This document shows, in pieces, positions 1 through 8,154 of a DNA stretch of 64,000 nt. The translations under genes were made by a program, and so were the position numbers. Source of the DNA: Pseudothermotoga sp. (lineage in GTDB: Bacteria; Thermotogota; Thermotogae; Thermotogales; DSM-5069); contig DOKY01000002.1 in NCBI GenBank assembly GCA_003510135.1, positions 1-64,000 on the forward strand, written 5' to 3'. Numbering within the stretch: the stretch's first letter is position 1; the number at the start of each line of letters is the position of its first letter. The notes below the pieces were generated by a model that worked only from the letters and a program-made list of their open reading frames with translations, was not told where the DNA came from and ran no database searches.

Positions 1-12
1 CTCTTCCGATCT
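1..12. other. Illumina adapter remnant at contig end
   Basis: The first 12 bases, CTCTTCCGATCT, equal the 3' end of the common Illumina sequencing adapter (reverse complement AGATCGGAAGAG). They sit at the very edge, and the yifB reading frame looks normal only up to about base 14. This is most simply untrimmed adapter at the end of an assembled contig, not genomic DNA. Confidence 0.85.
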
Positions 13-1247
13 ATTACCCTTTCTCTTATCTTTTCGCTCTTTTCCGAGGAATTCTTCGAAAAATATTCCTCGGGTTCGAGCCTCGGAAGCTGAACGAGAA
101 TGTCTATCCTGTCGAGTATCGGACCGGAGACCTTCTTGTTGTACCTCACAATGTCGTAGGGCGAACAGTTGCACACTGCCTTCGGATCACCATAATTTCC
201 GCACGGACAGGGGTTCATAGCAGCAACGAGCATGAACCTGGCGGGATAGCTCACCGTCGCCTTCGCTCTGGCGACCGTGACAAAACCTTCTTCCAGAGGT
301 TGTCTGAGTGCCTCGATCACGTCACGTCGAAACTCGGGAAATTCGTCCAAAAACAGAACGCCGTTGTGGGCCAGACTGATCTCTCCAGGTCTCGCATCGT
401 TTCCTCCACCTATGATGGCAACGGTTGAAGCCGTGTGGTGTGGTGCGCGGAACGGTCTCGACAACTTTTTGATATCCGCCTGTCCAACGGCACTGTAAAC
501 TGTCAGAACTTCCAAAGCTTCCTCGTCCGAGAGTGGAGGAAGAATCGTGCAGATGCGTCTGGCGAGCATCGTTTTTCCCGCACCGGGGCTTCCTTTCATG
601 AGTACGTTGTGTGCTCCGGCGGCTGCGACTTCGAGCGCCCTCTTTGCCAGTGTTTGACCTTTCACGTCGGCGAAATCTATATCCTCGTCGTAGGAGAACG
701 GTGGCAGACCTTCGAACTTCACAGGTTCGTACTTGACGAGTCCGTTTATGAACTCAACAAGCTGCTTAATGTGTTCAAAGCAGAACACCTTAAGGTTTTT
801 CACCATCTTGGCTTCCGTCTCGTTCTCCTTCGGAACGACAATCGGTTTCGAGAAACCTTCTTTCGACAGCTGTGCGAGGATTGTGAGAACACCTTTGACC
901 TTCCTGATACGGCCATCCAGAGACAGCTCACCCACACACAGAAAATCGCATTTGTTCAGATGGCCACAGGCTTGAAGTACTCCCATAGCTATTGGAAGAT
1001 CCAACAGAGATCCTTCCTTCTTCAAATCGGCTGGTGCCAAGTTCACCACAATTTTGCCGTGAGGAAAGTCGAAACCGGAATTTTTCAGTGCGCTCTTGAT
1101 TCTCTTTTTACTCTCCTTGACGGCCGTGTCCCCCAGACCGACGATATCGACATCGTGTATCACGCTCTTTCTGTCGATGTCGACTTCAACCTCGACTAAA
1201 GACACGTTCAGTCCTACGAGTGTCGCAGAGGAAAGCTTTGCAGGCAT
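13..1247 (-). CDS. comM: YifB/ComM-family Mg-chelatase-like AAA+ ATPase, 3' part missing
   Basis: The product belongs to the YifB/ComM family of AAA+ ATPases related to magnesium chelatase subunit I. ComM acts as a branch-migration helicase during natural transformation in other bacteria. The N-terminal half (MPAKLSSATLVG...) is the ribosomal-S5-like domain usual for the family. Walker A (GSPGAGKTM) is near residue 217, and PEFRRDVIEAL and a Cys cluster (NPCPCGNYGDP...CNC) follow. The reading stays open to the contig edge, where LPRLEPEE and SEKIRERV lie in the expected C-terminal region. Roughly the last 80 to 90 residues are missing. The start is ATG at 1247 behind an AAGGAGGATAGGG site. 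It is the last gene of a minus-strand run that includes ychF. The first 12 window bases are adapter and should not be translated. Confidence 0.9.
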
Positions 1248-1259
1248 CCCTATCCTCCT

Positions 1260-1637
1260 TCACCAGAGTGGAATCCTTGCAGGCAAAAGGTGTGAAACGA
1301 GGAAACCGACACCGATCCCAGCGAGGGCTTCGAGCCAGCTGTGCCCCAGATCTTCACGAACGTACGGCCTCAGATTGACCGCATCTGAAACCACGACCAT
1401 GAGTAAAGCAACGGCAACTGCGGTGACGGGTGATGCGTATCCGACACACCTGCCAAGCGTGAAAGCCAGCCCCGACATCGCTGCGGCGTGACCTGAAGGC
1501 ATTCCACCGTACTTCTTGAAGGCTTTCAAGCTGCGGTGGGTGATGATCTTTATGACTTGAGCGGTCAGAAAAGAAAGCACAGTAGCTACAAGTGGTGTGT
1601 TCTTGAACAGATCAAGCATGGAACAGAAAATGGACAA
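1260..1637 (-). CDS. Divergent PAP2-family membrane protein (DUF212/YuiD-like)
   Basis: This small 125-residue membrane protein matches the divergent PAP2 (DUF212, YuiD-like) family, which is distantly related to acid phosphatase/vanadium haloperoxidase enzymes. The visible family pattern is KKYGGMPSGHAAAMSGLA (about residues 41-58), followed by SDAVNLRPYVREDLGHSWLEALAG and three or four hydrophobic segments. The His of PSGH and the later GHS are the likely catalytic-type residues. Substrates are not established for the family. The chosen start is TTG at 1637, because a strong AGGGAGGGAG site lies just upstream. This overlaps the ychF stop by 26 bases. A start at ATG 1619 is the alternative but has no ribosome site. 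It is translationally coupled to ychF. Confidence 0.8.
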   Translation of the reverse strand: MSIFCSMLDLFKNTPLVATVLSFLTAQVIKIITHRSLKAFKKYGGMPSGHAAAMSGLAFTLGRCVGYASPVTAVAVALLMVVVSDAVNLRPYVREDLGHSWLEALAGIGVGFLVSHLLPARIPLW

Positions 1638-2697
1638 CGTCTCCCTCCCTGATCACGTAATCTTTGCCATGAGATTTGACAGCGCCAGCCTCGCGTGCTT
1701 CTTTGAAGGAAGCATAGCGAAGAAGATCTTCGAAGGCGATGACCTCAGCTTTTATGAAGCCCTTTTGGATGTCCGAGTGTATCAAACCAGCAGCGTCGTA
1801 CGCTGTGGTGCCCTCGGGTATCAACCAGCTTCGAGCTTCGTTCTTGGTTGCCGTGAGGAAACAGATGAGCCTTAGAGCTCGCTTGATGTGATCGAGAAAT
1901 CTCTTTTTGAGACCCTCTTCGAAACCGTACGCCGAAAGCAACTCTTTCGCCTCTTCGACGGAAAGTTCTCTCACCTCACACTCTATCTGCGCGTTCACAA
2001 CGATAGCTTCAGAAGATCTTTCTTTTGCCATCTTCTCGACGACTTTGTCCAGTTCTTGTTCCAGGCCCCATTCGTCCACGTTCGCAACGTATATGACGGG
2101 TTTTTCTGACAGCAAAAAAAGCGAATCGAGAATATTCTGTTCCTGCTCGCTTCTTTCGAAAGTTCTTGCGGGTTTCCCAGATTCCAGATGCTTCTTCAAG
2201 CGCTCAAGAAAATGCAGCTCGAACCGAGCGCTTTCATCGCCCGTTTTCGCCTGTTTCGCGATCTTCTCGATTCTCCTGTTCACCGTCTCGAGATCCTTCA
2301 GTATCAGCTCGATCTCAACAATTTCAATGTCCCTCGCGGGATCGACATTGCCCATGGGATGAGAGACATCATCGATCTTGAAACATCTCACCACATGGAA
2401 GATCATGTCAACCTTGCTTATGTGGTCCAAAAACTGATTTCCCAGACCCTCACCTTTGCTCGCACCTTTCACCAGACCTGCAATGTCCACGATGTGGAAA
2501 AAGGGATGAACCTGATCCTTTGAACCTTCCATTTTTGCGAGTCTGGTGAGCCTCTCATCCTCAACAACGAGCACGCCCACATTCGGATCTATGGTGCAGA
2601 ACGGATACTTCTCGGCGGGCACGTTCTGGTTCGTGAGCGCATTGAAGAGAGTCGATTTTCCACTGTTTGGAAGCCCAACAATGCCCGCCTTTTTCAT
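1612..2697 (-). CDS. ychF: Ribosome-binding P-loop ATPase YchF (Ola1 family)
   Basis: This 361-residue protein is a member of the universally conserved YchF/Ola1 subfamily of Obg-like translation factors. Members bind the ribosome and usually hydrolyse ATP rather than GTP. Walker A GLPNSGKST is at residues 8-16 and DIAGL (G3) at 71-75. The G4 position reads NVDE (206-209) instead of NKxD, the hallmark of the ATP-preferring subfamily. A coiled-coil region (about 125-180) and a C-terminal TGS domain ending FLFHA complete the usual architecture and length. The ATG start overlaps the stop of the upstream DUF1844-like gene (ATGA). The neighbours form a compact minus-strand operon. Confidence 0.97.
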   Translation of the reverse strand: MKKAGIVGLPNSGKSTLFNALTNQNVPAEKYPFCTIDPNVGVLVVEDERLTRLAKMEGSKDQVHPFFHIVDIAGLVKGASKGEGLGNQFLDHISKVDMIFHVVRCFKIDDVSHPMGNVDPARDIEIVEIELILKDLETVNRRIEKIAKQAKTGDESARFELHFLERLKKHLESGKPARTFERSEQEQNILDSLFLLSEKPVIYVANVDEWGLEQELDKVVEKMAKERSSEAIVVNAQIECEVRELSVEEAKELLSAYGFEEGLKKRFLDHIKRALRLICFLTATKNEARSWLIPEGTTAYDAAGLIHSDIQKGFIKAEVIAFEDLLRYASFKEAREAGAVKSHGKDYVIREGDVVHFLFHA

Positions 2698-2990
2698 GAT
2701 TTCGCCTCTTTCGATTTGTTGTACTGGTTGACGTAGTTCAGCTTCAGGTTCGCCACAACGCCCTCGAGCTCCCTCTTGATTTCGTCGTCCAGCTCATCCT
2801 CCATTGCTTTCAACACGGCGTCCAGCACGTCGATTCCCAGACGAGCTTCCTTCAAGTCCTGCCTGAGTTCTCCATACTCGTCCCTCGTGAGACCAAGTCT
2901 TGCCCAGCAACGCGCCGCAATCGTGTTGAAGAAAAGGATTATGAGCTGTTCCATTGAGAGTTTCACCGTTTCCTTTTCTTCCTCCTGCAC
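2694..2990 (-). CDS. Small helical protein, DUF1844-like
   Basis: This 98-residue, charged and probably all-helical protein resembles DUF1844 family proteins that are common in Thermotogales. The family has no assigned function. The core EQLIILFFNTIAARCWARLG is followed by a long acidic/basic helix (YGELRQDLKEARLGIDVLD). The start was set at GTG 2990 because a perfect GGAGGTGA site ends four bases before it. A longer reading from TTG 3014 would begin inside the upstream macro-domain gene and has no such site. It lies four bases after the macro-domain gene and overlaps ychF by four. The family name rests on recalled resemblance, so it is less certain than the gene itself. Confidence 0.7.
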   Translation of the reverse strand: MQEEEKETVKLSMEQLIILFFNTIAARCWARLGLTRDEYGELRQDLKEARLGIDVLDAVLKAMEDELDDEIKRELEGVVANLKLNYVNQYNKSKEAKS

Positions 2991-2994
2991 CCTC

Positions 2995-3549
2995 TCACCT
3001 CCAGTACTTCTCAAAAACCGACAGGAAAATCCTGCTCGTTTCTTCGTCTATGTTGCAAAGCCGTATGAGTTTCAAAGATGTTTCTGGATGTTCTTTGAGA
3101 AAATCCGAGATTGCTCTGTAGAAGATCTCCGCGCACTGATCTTTTGGGAAACCGAAGATACCACTGCTTATGGCTGGAATGCTGATCGAACTCAGCGATA
3201 GCTCTTCGGCTTTTCTGAGAACGTTTTGCACTGCCCTGTAGAGCTTTTCGTGCTCGTTTCCTTCACCCCATCGCGGCCCGACGACGTGCAGCACATACCT
3301 TGCCTTCAATTTTCCGGCGCCCGTGACGGCAACCTGTGAAACGGGAACTGGCCCATACCTCTTCACGTATTCGTCACTTTCTCTCTGGATCTCTCCGCCT
3401 CCCGCTCGCACGATGGCTGCCGCCACGCCTCCACCGTGCTTCAAGTAAGAATTGGCAGCGTTCACTATCGCATCGGTGTCCTGTCTGGTTATGTCGTCCT
3501 GAACGATCTCAACGACCGCGCCCTGAAAAGTGAAACTTTTCAGGAGCAT
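2995..3549 (-). CDS. Macro-domain ADP-ribose-binding/deacetylase protein
   Basis: This is a stand-alone macro domain of 184 residues, the type that removes acetyl or ADP-ribosyl groups (O-acetyl-ADP-ribose deacetylase, YmdB/MacroD-like). The ADP-ribose pocket motifs are present: DITRQDTDAIVNAANSYL (residues 19-36) with NAAN at 30-33, then GGGVAAAI (39-46), and ISSGIFGFPKD near residue 130. Such proteins act in the cytoplasm on NAD-derived signals or protein ADP-ribosylation. The physiological substrate here is not visible. The ATG start has AGGTGGTG upstream. Eight bases separate it from osmC, so the two are probably co-transcribed. Confidence 0.93.
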   Translation of the reverse strand: MLLKSFTFQGAVVEIVQDDITRQDTDAIVNAANSYLKHGGGVAAAIVRAGGGEIQRESDEYVKRYGPVPVSQVAVTGAGKLKARYVLHVVGPRWGEGNEHEKLYRAVQNVLRKAEELSLSSISIPAISSGIFGFPKDQCAEIFYRAISDFLKEHPETSLKLIRLCNIDEETSRIFLSVFEKYWR

Positions 3550-3557
3550 CGCACCAC

Positions 3558-3971
3558 CTACTCGTAAACGATTTCGTAGGTCAGTTCGGCAGCCTTTTTT
3601 AACATCCCAGCAACACTGCAGTACTTTTCTTGCGACAGCTGAACGGCCTTTTCAACCTGCTCCTTGAAGGGCTGGCCTCTGAACTTGAAGATGTACTTGA
3701 GGTGGATCTTCGTGTACACCTTCGGATGATCCTGAGCGCGCTCGTAAGAGACTTCCATCCTGAAGCTTTCGACCTCATCAAGCACCTTCATTTTCGAAAG
3801 GATCGAGACAACGTCCATGCCGGTGCAACCTGTGAGTGCGACAAGGACAAGTTCCATCGGGCTGGGACCGGTACCGAGCCCTCCACTCTCCTTTTTCGCA
3901 TCCATCAGGACCTGCCTTCCCGAATCGGTGTGTGCCAGAAAGGCCATCTTGCCGAGCCATTCGGTTTGCAA
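3558..3971 (-). CDS. OsmC/Ohr-family peroxiredoxin-like protein
   Basis: This 137-residue OsmC-family protein probably reduces organic hydroperoxides through two cysteines. Cys49 in TGCTGMDVV and Cys118 in EKYCSVAGML occupy the positions of the family's catalytic pair. GPSPMELVLVAL (residues 35-46) precedes the first Cys as is typical. The start is TTG 3971, which has GGAGGTG six to eight bases upstream and gives the usual N-terminus (QTEWLGKMAF). A much longer reading on this strand continues antisense through the solute-binding gene and is not real. The gene is transcribed divergently from the Opp-type operon at 4026, and only 54 bases separate them. Confidence 0.9.
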   Translation of the reverse strand: MQTEWLGKMAFLAHTDSGRQVLMDAKKESGGLGTGPSPMELVLVALTGCTGMDVVSILSKMKVLDEVESFRMEVSYERAQDHPKVYTKIHLKYIFKFRGQPFKEQVEKAVQLSQEKYCSVAGMLKKAAELTYEIVYE

Positions 3972-3994
3972 AGTTGAACACCTCCACTTATAAT
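3966..3994 (+). promoter_or_regulatory. Sigma-A-type promoter of the first Opp-type operon
   Basis: TTGCAA (3966-3971) and TATAAT (3989-3994) are separated by 17 bases. The expected transcription start is about 25 bases before the first gene. The element lies in the 54-base divergent gap and overlaps the osmC start region, so the two genes may influence each other. Confidence 0.6.
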
Positions 3995-4025
3995 AATAAC
4001 AGACAAATCCTGTGAGGGGGGACGC

Positions 4026-5564
4026 GTGATGAGGAGATTTCTGTTTCTCACCCTGGTTCTTATGATTTCCACGTTTGTTTTTTCCTCGCAGCTGAACGTC
4101 GCTGTCCTCGGAGAAGTGAGATCTCTTAACCCCTTCCTGGTGAAATCCGCTGCCGAACGTATCGTCGTGGGCTATCTCTACGAAACGTTGCTCACCGAAA
4201 GAGCGGGACAAGTTGTTGGCGCGCTCGCGGAGGACTTTCAGGTTGACTTTTCGGACAACAGCCTGATTCTCAAGCTGAGGGACCGAAAGTTTCACGATGG
4301 TTCTCCACTGACCGCGGACGATGTGGTGTTCTCGTTCAACTACATACTTCAGAAAAGACTCCCGCTCGGACCCATCTTGGCCTATTTCACTGGCGCTGAG
4401 AAAATCGACGAAAGAACTGTCAAGCTCAAGTTCCGAACGATGAACGTGTCGATGCTCTCCTTCGCACCCATGGCGATACCCATAATTCCAAAGGCAGTGT
4501 GGGAGAAAGTTGAAAAACCACTCGAATTTCCGAACATCGAAAATCCTGTTGGCAGTGGCGTACTCATGTTCGAAAAGCTGACACCTCAGAGCGTTGTCAT
4601 GAAATTTTTCAAGGGTCATCCCGACGCTCCACAAGGGCTGGACAGCATGGTGTTTCACATCGTTCAGGACGAAACGATGGGGTTCCTCGGCCTTGTGAAG
4701 GGAGATTACGATTACGTGTTCTGGAACCTCGATCCAGAGCTTGCGAAACAAGTTATGGAGAATCCGAACAAATACCCGAACGTCAAGGTGGCCCTCATCG
4801 AAGGTGGAGTCGTGAACGTGATTCTGTTCAACCACAGAAAGTCGCCCATGAACGATCTGAATTTTAGAAAGGCCGTGCTGCACGCGTTGAATTACCGGGA
4901 ACTGGTTGAGAAGGTCTACAGCGGGCTTGCAGAGGTTGCCTCGCTCGGCCTGATCCCGAAGAAGGCTAAGGCAGTGTACGACGAAAGCGTTGGTGTTGTT
5001 CAGCAGAACGTTTCTCTGGCCAAGGAGCTTTTGAAGAACAGCAGCTACGATGGCAGAAAGCTGACACTCTTGGTGTCTTCGGACAGGAAAGCCATGGACA
5101 TGGCGGAGTACATAAAACTCTATCTGAAGAACATTGGCGTTCAGGTTGAGCTTGACGTGCAGGGTCCAGAAGGTCTCACCACCAGGTTGAAGAAGGCAGA
5201 TTTCGATCTCGCATTGTACTCTTACAGCCTGGGAAGCCACTCGGAGATGGTGTTTTACCATCTGCACTCCTCCAGAGGTGAAATGAGGAACGGTCAGGTG
5301 GTTGGGTTCAACTACGGTGGGGTGAACATTCCAGAGCTGGACCAAGCCCTTCAGGCGATATGGATAGCCTTCTCTGAGAAGGAGCGAGTCGAGGCTTTCG
5401 CGAGGTTACAGAAACTGCTCGCTGAAGTTGTGCCTGTTGTTCCCCTGCTTGTGCCTGTGGACATCGAGGCTTACAGTGTGAAGAACTTCACGGGTTGGGT
5501 TGTTTCACCAACTGAGGGTGTCATGAACGTTGAGACGTTGAAATCGTTGAAGCCCGCAAGGTGA
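4026..5564 (+). CDS. Solute-binding protein of an Opp/Dpp-type ABC importer (SBP family 5)
   Basis: This 512-residue secreted protein is a family 5 extracytoplasmic solute-binding protein. An N-terminal signal peptide (basic MMRR, then a hydrophobic run to about residue 21) is followed by the family pattern LNPFLVKSAAERIVVGYLYETLL and KFHDGSPLTADDVVFSFNYI. The C-terminal half contains FNHRKSPMNDLNFRKAVLHALNYRELV, typical of the class. In Thermotoga many such proteins bind oligosaccharides rather than peptides, so the ligand cannot be read from sequence. The start may be GTG 4026 or the next codon, ATG 4029. Two permease genes follow directly, but no ATPase gene does. Confidence 0.93.
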   Translation: MMRRFLFLTLVLMISTFVFSSQLNVAVLGEVRSLNPFLVKSAAERIVVGYLYETLLTERAGQVVGALAEDFQVDFSDNSLILKLRDRKFHDGSPLTADDVVFSFNYILQKRLPLGPILAYFTGAEKIDERTVKLKFRTMNVSMLSFAPMAIPIIPKAVWEKVEKPLEFPNIENPVGSGVLMFEKLTPQSVVMKFFKGHPDAPQGLDSMVFHIVQDETMGFLGLVKGDYDYVFWNLDPELAKQVMENPNKYPNVKVALIEGGVVNVILFNHRKSPMNDLNFRKAVLHALNYRELVEKVYSGLAEVASLGLIPKKAKAVYDESVGVVQQNVSLAKELLKNSSYDGRKLTLLVSSDRKAMDMAEYIKLYLKNIGVQVELDVQGPEGLTTRLKKADFDLALYSYSLGSHSEMVFYHLHSSRGEMRNGQVVGFNYGGVNIPELDQALQAIWIAFSEKERVEAFARLQKLLAEVVPVVPLLVPVDIEAYSVKNFTGWVVSPTEGVMNVETLKSLKPAR

Positions 5565-5568
5565 TCAC

Positions 5569-6531
5569 ATGAGCTTTTCGTACCTCGTCAAGAGAATAGT
5601 TCAGATGATCCTGACCATCCTCGTAGCGGTCACAGTGAGTTTTGTTCTCATAAGGGCTCTGCCGGGAGACCCGGCAGAGCGTTTCTATGGCGATCCCCGG
5701 ATTCCGGAAGAAGTCAAACAGGAGATAAAATCGGCGTTCGGTTTGGATAAACCCGTCCTGATACAGTATCTGAGCTTTCTGAAACAGTTCTTCAAGGGTG
5801 ATCTTGGAGTTTCCTACACTTACAACAGGCGCGTGGTGGGTGTGGTTCTGGAAAGACTCCCCTGGACTCTTCTTCTCACTGCGGTGCCAACGATTCTGGG
5901 AATGATCACATCGCTGAGCTTGGGCGTGTACATCGGTTGCAACAGGAATTCTTTTGTCGACAAGCTGGTACGTTACGTTGCGTTCGCACTTCATTCTGTT
6001 CCAACTTTTTGGTTTGCGCTCTTGCTCGTCTTGCTGTTCTCCTTCAAACTCGAGTGGTTCCCGCTTCAGGGTATGATTGATCCTTCTGCAAGGGGCTTCT
6101 CAAGTTTCGTCAGTTTGTTGAGACACGCGTTCTTGCCCTGGCTGGTCATCTTCGTCGTGAACGTGCCTGGTTTTGCAGTGTATGTCCGAAACATGGTGAT
6201 TCTGATCCTGAACGAAGAATTCGTTTTGACAGCGAAAGCGAAGGGATTGACTGAAAGACAGATAAGAAAGAGGCACATCCTGAGGAACGTTCTTGGACCT
6301 CTCTTTTCGATGCTCACACTGCGCATCGCGGGGATGCTCGGCGGAGCTGTGCTGATCGAAACCATCTTTTCCTGGAAGGGCATGGGTCTGCTTGTGCTGG
6401 AAGCTTCGAGAAATTCGGACTATCCGCTGTTGCAGGCAACGATCATCATAACGATCGTTTCAATCATAGTTGCAAACTTTCTTGCTGACGTGCTCCAGGC
6501 AGCCTTTGATCCGAGGGTGAGATTTGAATGA
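5569..6531 (+). CDS. ABC importer permease, DppB/OppB type
   Basis: This 320-residue inner-membrane permease is of the DppB/OppB class. The N-terminal segment YLVKRIVQMILTILVAVTVS with RALPGDPAE is characteristic. The conserved cytoplasmic coupling (EAA) loop reads ELTAKAKGLTERQIRKRHILRN in equivalent form (about residues 218-243). The protein ends QAAFDPRVRFE, as usual. About six membrane segments can be traced. It starts four bases after the solute-binding gene, with AAGGTGA upstream, and its stop overlaps the next permease start (ATGA), so the three genes form one operon. Confidence 0.94.
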   Translation: MSFSYLVKRIVQMILTILVAVTVSFVLIRALPGDPAERFYGDPRIPEEVKQEIKSAFGLDKPVLIQYLSFLKQFFKGDLGVSYTYNRRVVGVVLERLPWTLLLTAVPTILGMITSLSLGVYIGCNRNSFVDKLVRYVAFALHSVPTFWFALLLVLLFSFKLEWFPLQGMIDPSARGFSSFVSLLRHAFLPWLVIFVVNVPGFAVYVRNMVILILNEEFVLTAKAKGLTERQIRKRHILRNVLGPLFSMLTLRIAGMLGGAVLIETIFSWKGMGLLVLEASRNSDYPLLQATIIITIVSIIVANFLADVLQAAFDPRVRFE

Positions 6532-7388
6532 AGAAACGAAAACCTAACTTCTTCCGTGAATTGTTTCGATCCTTCGAAGGCACTGTTGGTTTCGTGATTC
6601 TCTGTGTGATGGTTTTCTGTGCTGTCTTTGCTCCCCTGATAGCTCCCTACGATCCTTACGACATCACGCAGAGGGGCCGAAAGTTGCAACCGCCTTCTCC
6701 GCAGCACATCATGGGCACGGACTGGTACGGTGTGGACATATTCAGCCAGATCGTCTACGGTGCCAGAACGTCCCTCACCGTCGGAGCACTCACGGCAATT
6801 GGTGTGAGCGTCATAGGAGGCTTCCTGGGGGTCACCGCTGCGACCTTTGGTAAAGGAGTCGATGTTTTGATCATGAGAATCGTCGACTTCGTGATGGTAC
6901 TGCCGGGTTTACCCATCATGATTATGATCATGACCTATCTTGGGAGCAGCTTCTGGACGCTTGTGTTTGTGCTCGTCGTCTTCGGCTGGGCAGGCATTTC
7001 AAGGGTCGTCCGCGCGATCGTACTCTCTGAGAAGAAGAGAGGTTACGTCGAGGCCGCCGTCTGTGCCGGAGCCAGTAAGTGGTACATCCTGAAGAAGCAC
7101 CTCTTGCCGGCGGCTTATTCGGTGCTCGTAGTGAACGCCGCCTTCTCAGCCGCCGGCGCAATGCTCGCAGAGGCGGGGCTTTCGTTCCTAGGTTTTTCCG
7201 ATCCACGCGTCGTGTCCTGGGGAAAGATGCTCAGTCTGGCGAGGACCTGCAACGCGCTCGTTCTTGGCGCCTGGTGGTGGATTCTTTTCCCTGGTCTGGC
7301 CATCTTTCTGGCGTCTTTTTCGATAATGTCTCTGGGTGTGGCGAGCGAGAGGATACTCAATCCGAAAATCTCTGACAGGAGGGAATAG
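6528..7388 (+). CDS. ABC importer permease, DppC/OppC type
   Basis: This 286-residue second permease pairs with the DppB-type subunit to form the membrane channel. The usual N-terminal region FAPLIAPYDPYDI is followed by HIMGTDWYGVDIFSQIVYGARTS, a DppC hallmark. The EAA coupling loop VEAAVCAGASKWYILKKHLLP is near residues 177-197, and AGLSFLGFSDPRVVSWGKML follows. No ATP-binding subunit gene lies in this operon, so it probably uses ATPases encoded elsewhere. The two complete Opp operons in this window are possible donors, but this is inference. Confidence 0.94.
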   Translation: MKKRKPNFFRELFRSFEGTVGFVILCVMVFCAVFAPLIAPYDPYDITQRGRKLQPPSPQHIMGTDWYGVDIFSQIVYGARTSLTVGALTAIGVSVIGGFLGVTAATFGKGVDVLIMRIVDFVMVLPGLPIMIMIMTYLGSSFWTLVFVLVVFGWAGISRVVRAIVLSEKKRGYVEAAVCAGASKWYILKKHLLPAAYSVLVVNAAFSAAGAMLAEAGLSFLGFSDPRVVSWGKMLSLARTCNALVLGAWWWILFPGLAIFLASFSIMSLGVASERILNPKISDRRE

Positions 7389-7389
7389 T

Positions 7390-8079
7390 GTGAGAATTGA
7401 AAACGGCGTGGTTCACTTGACTGTTCGAGGACAGGAGAAGACTTACAGACTGCACGAGCTGGACGAAGCGTTTTTCAACTGGCAGATCCAGACTCGAGCA
7501 AAAAGCTTGAAGGTGTTTCTCGGTTTAGAGAAGGGTGTGCCCAACTTTTCACCACACACTGTGGTCATGTCAACATTTTCTGATGAAGAAGAGTTTCCAA
7601 TCAACAGTTGCATCAAAGGCCTTGGCCTGGTACCAAAAGAAGAGCATCTTGATAGGCTCGCAAGCAGGGCTATGGAACTCATAGATCTCGCAAAACAAAA
7701 AGGCACCAACGAGACGTTCAGAGAAAGGATACAGTTCCTTCTGGAACTCTACGAAAATCCTGACCTTTTCGATAGAAACGTTCTCTCCAGCATAGAGATG
7801 TTTTACAAGAGAAGCTACAGGAACGTTCTGAAAGATCCGCGCGCAACACTGCTTTTCTACGACCAGATGAGTGGATACAGCATCATGTTCAACGTGGTTG
7901 TTGAACTGGTGCCGAAAGGAAATGATTTCTACAGGTACGTCACGGCTGTGCACGATCTTTTCCACGTGCCCAGAGATCCAAGCGTAAAAACAGACAGGTA
8001 CGAGTACGTCTACAGGTTCTGGCCCATTGAGGCGTACGATAAAACTCCCGGTCCGAGGGCGAGTCAGAGATTGTTTTGA
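7390..8079 (+). CDS. Conserved-looking protein of unknown function
   Basis: I do not recognise this 229-residue protein. It has no signal peptide or membrane segment and looks like a soluble, mixed alpha/beta cytoplasmic protein. Visible features are a beta-rich N-terminus (VRIENGVVHLTVRGQEKTYRL), a helical middle (EEHLDRLASRAMELIDLAKQK) and an aromatic C-terminal part (YEYVYRFWPIEAYDKTPGPR). GTG 7390 was chosen because AGGAGGG precedes it and it abuts the permease stop. That spacing puts it in the same operon as the ATPase-less Opp importer, so a role linked to the imported substrate is possible but unproven. Confidence 0.75.
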   Translation: MRIENGVVHLTVRGQEKTYRLHELDEAFFNWQIQTRAKSLKVFLGLEKGVPNFSPHTVVMSTFSDEEEFPINSCIKGLGLVPKEEHLDRLASRAMELIDLAKQKGTNETFRERIQFLLELYENPDLFDRNVLSSIEMFYKRSYRNVLKDPRATLLFYDQMSGYSIMFNVVVELVPKGNDFYRYVTAVHDLFHVPRDPSVKTDRYEYVYRFWPIEAYDKTPGPRASQRLF

Positions 8080-8100
8080 AAAGACTGTGTCTGAAACAGT

Positions 8101-8130
8101 CCGAGCCGCAAAGTTCACAGTGCGGCTCGG
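8101..8130. terminator. Strong hairpin between convergent genes
   Basis: CCGAGCCGCA (8101-8110) and TGCGGCTCGG (8121-8130) form a perfect 10-base-pair stem with a 10-base loop. It lies between the plus-strand unknown gene (stop 8079) and the minus-strand channel gene (stop 8155). There is no T-run on either side, so it may terminate poorly on its own or protect 3' ends. Confidence 0.6.
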
Positions 8131-8154
8131 ATCATATGAGCACGTGGAGGAAAG

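Noticed and set aside
435..1199. 254-codon plus-strand reading opposite yifB
   Set aside because: Antisense to a clearly conserved AAA+ protein with intact motifs.
3558..5345. 595-codon minus-strand open reading running from osmC through the solute-binding gene
   Set aside because: Only its last 137 codons look like a protein (OsmC). The rest is antisense to a well-supported binding-protein gene and is rich in His and Arg as expected for a shadow.
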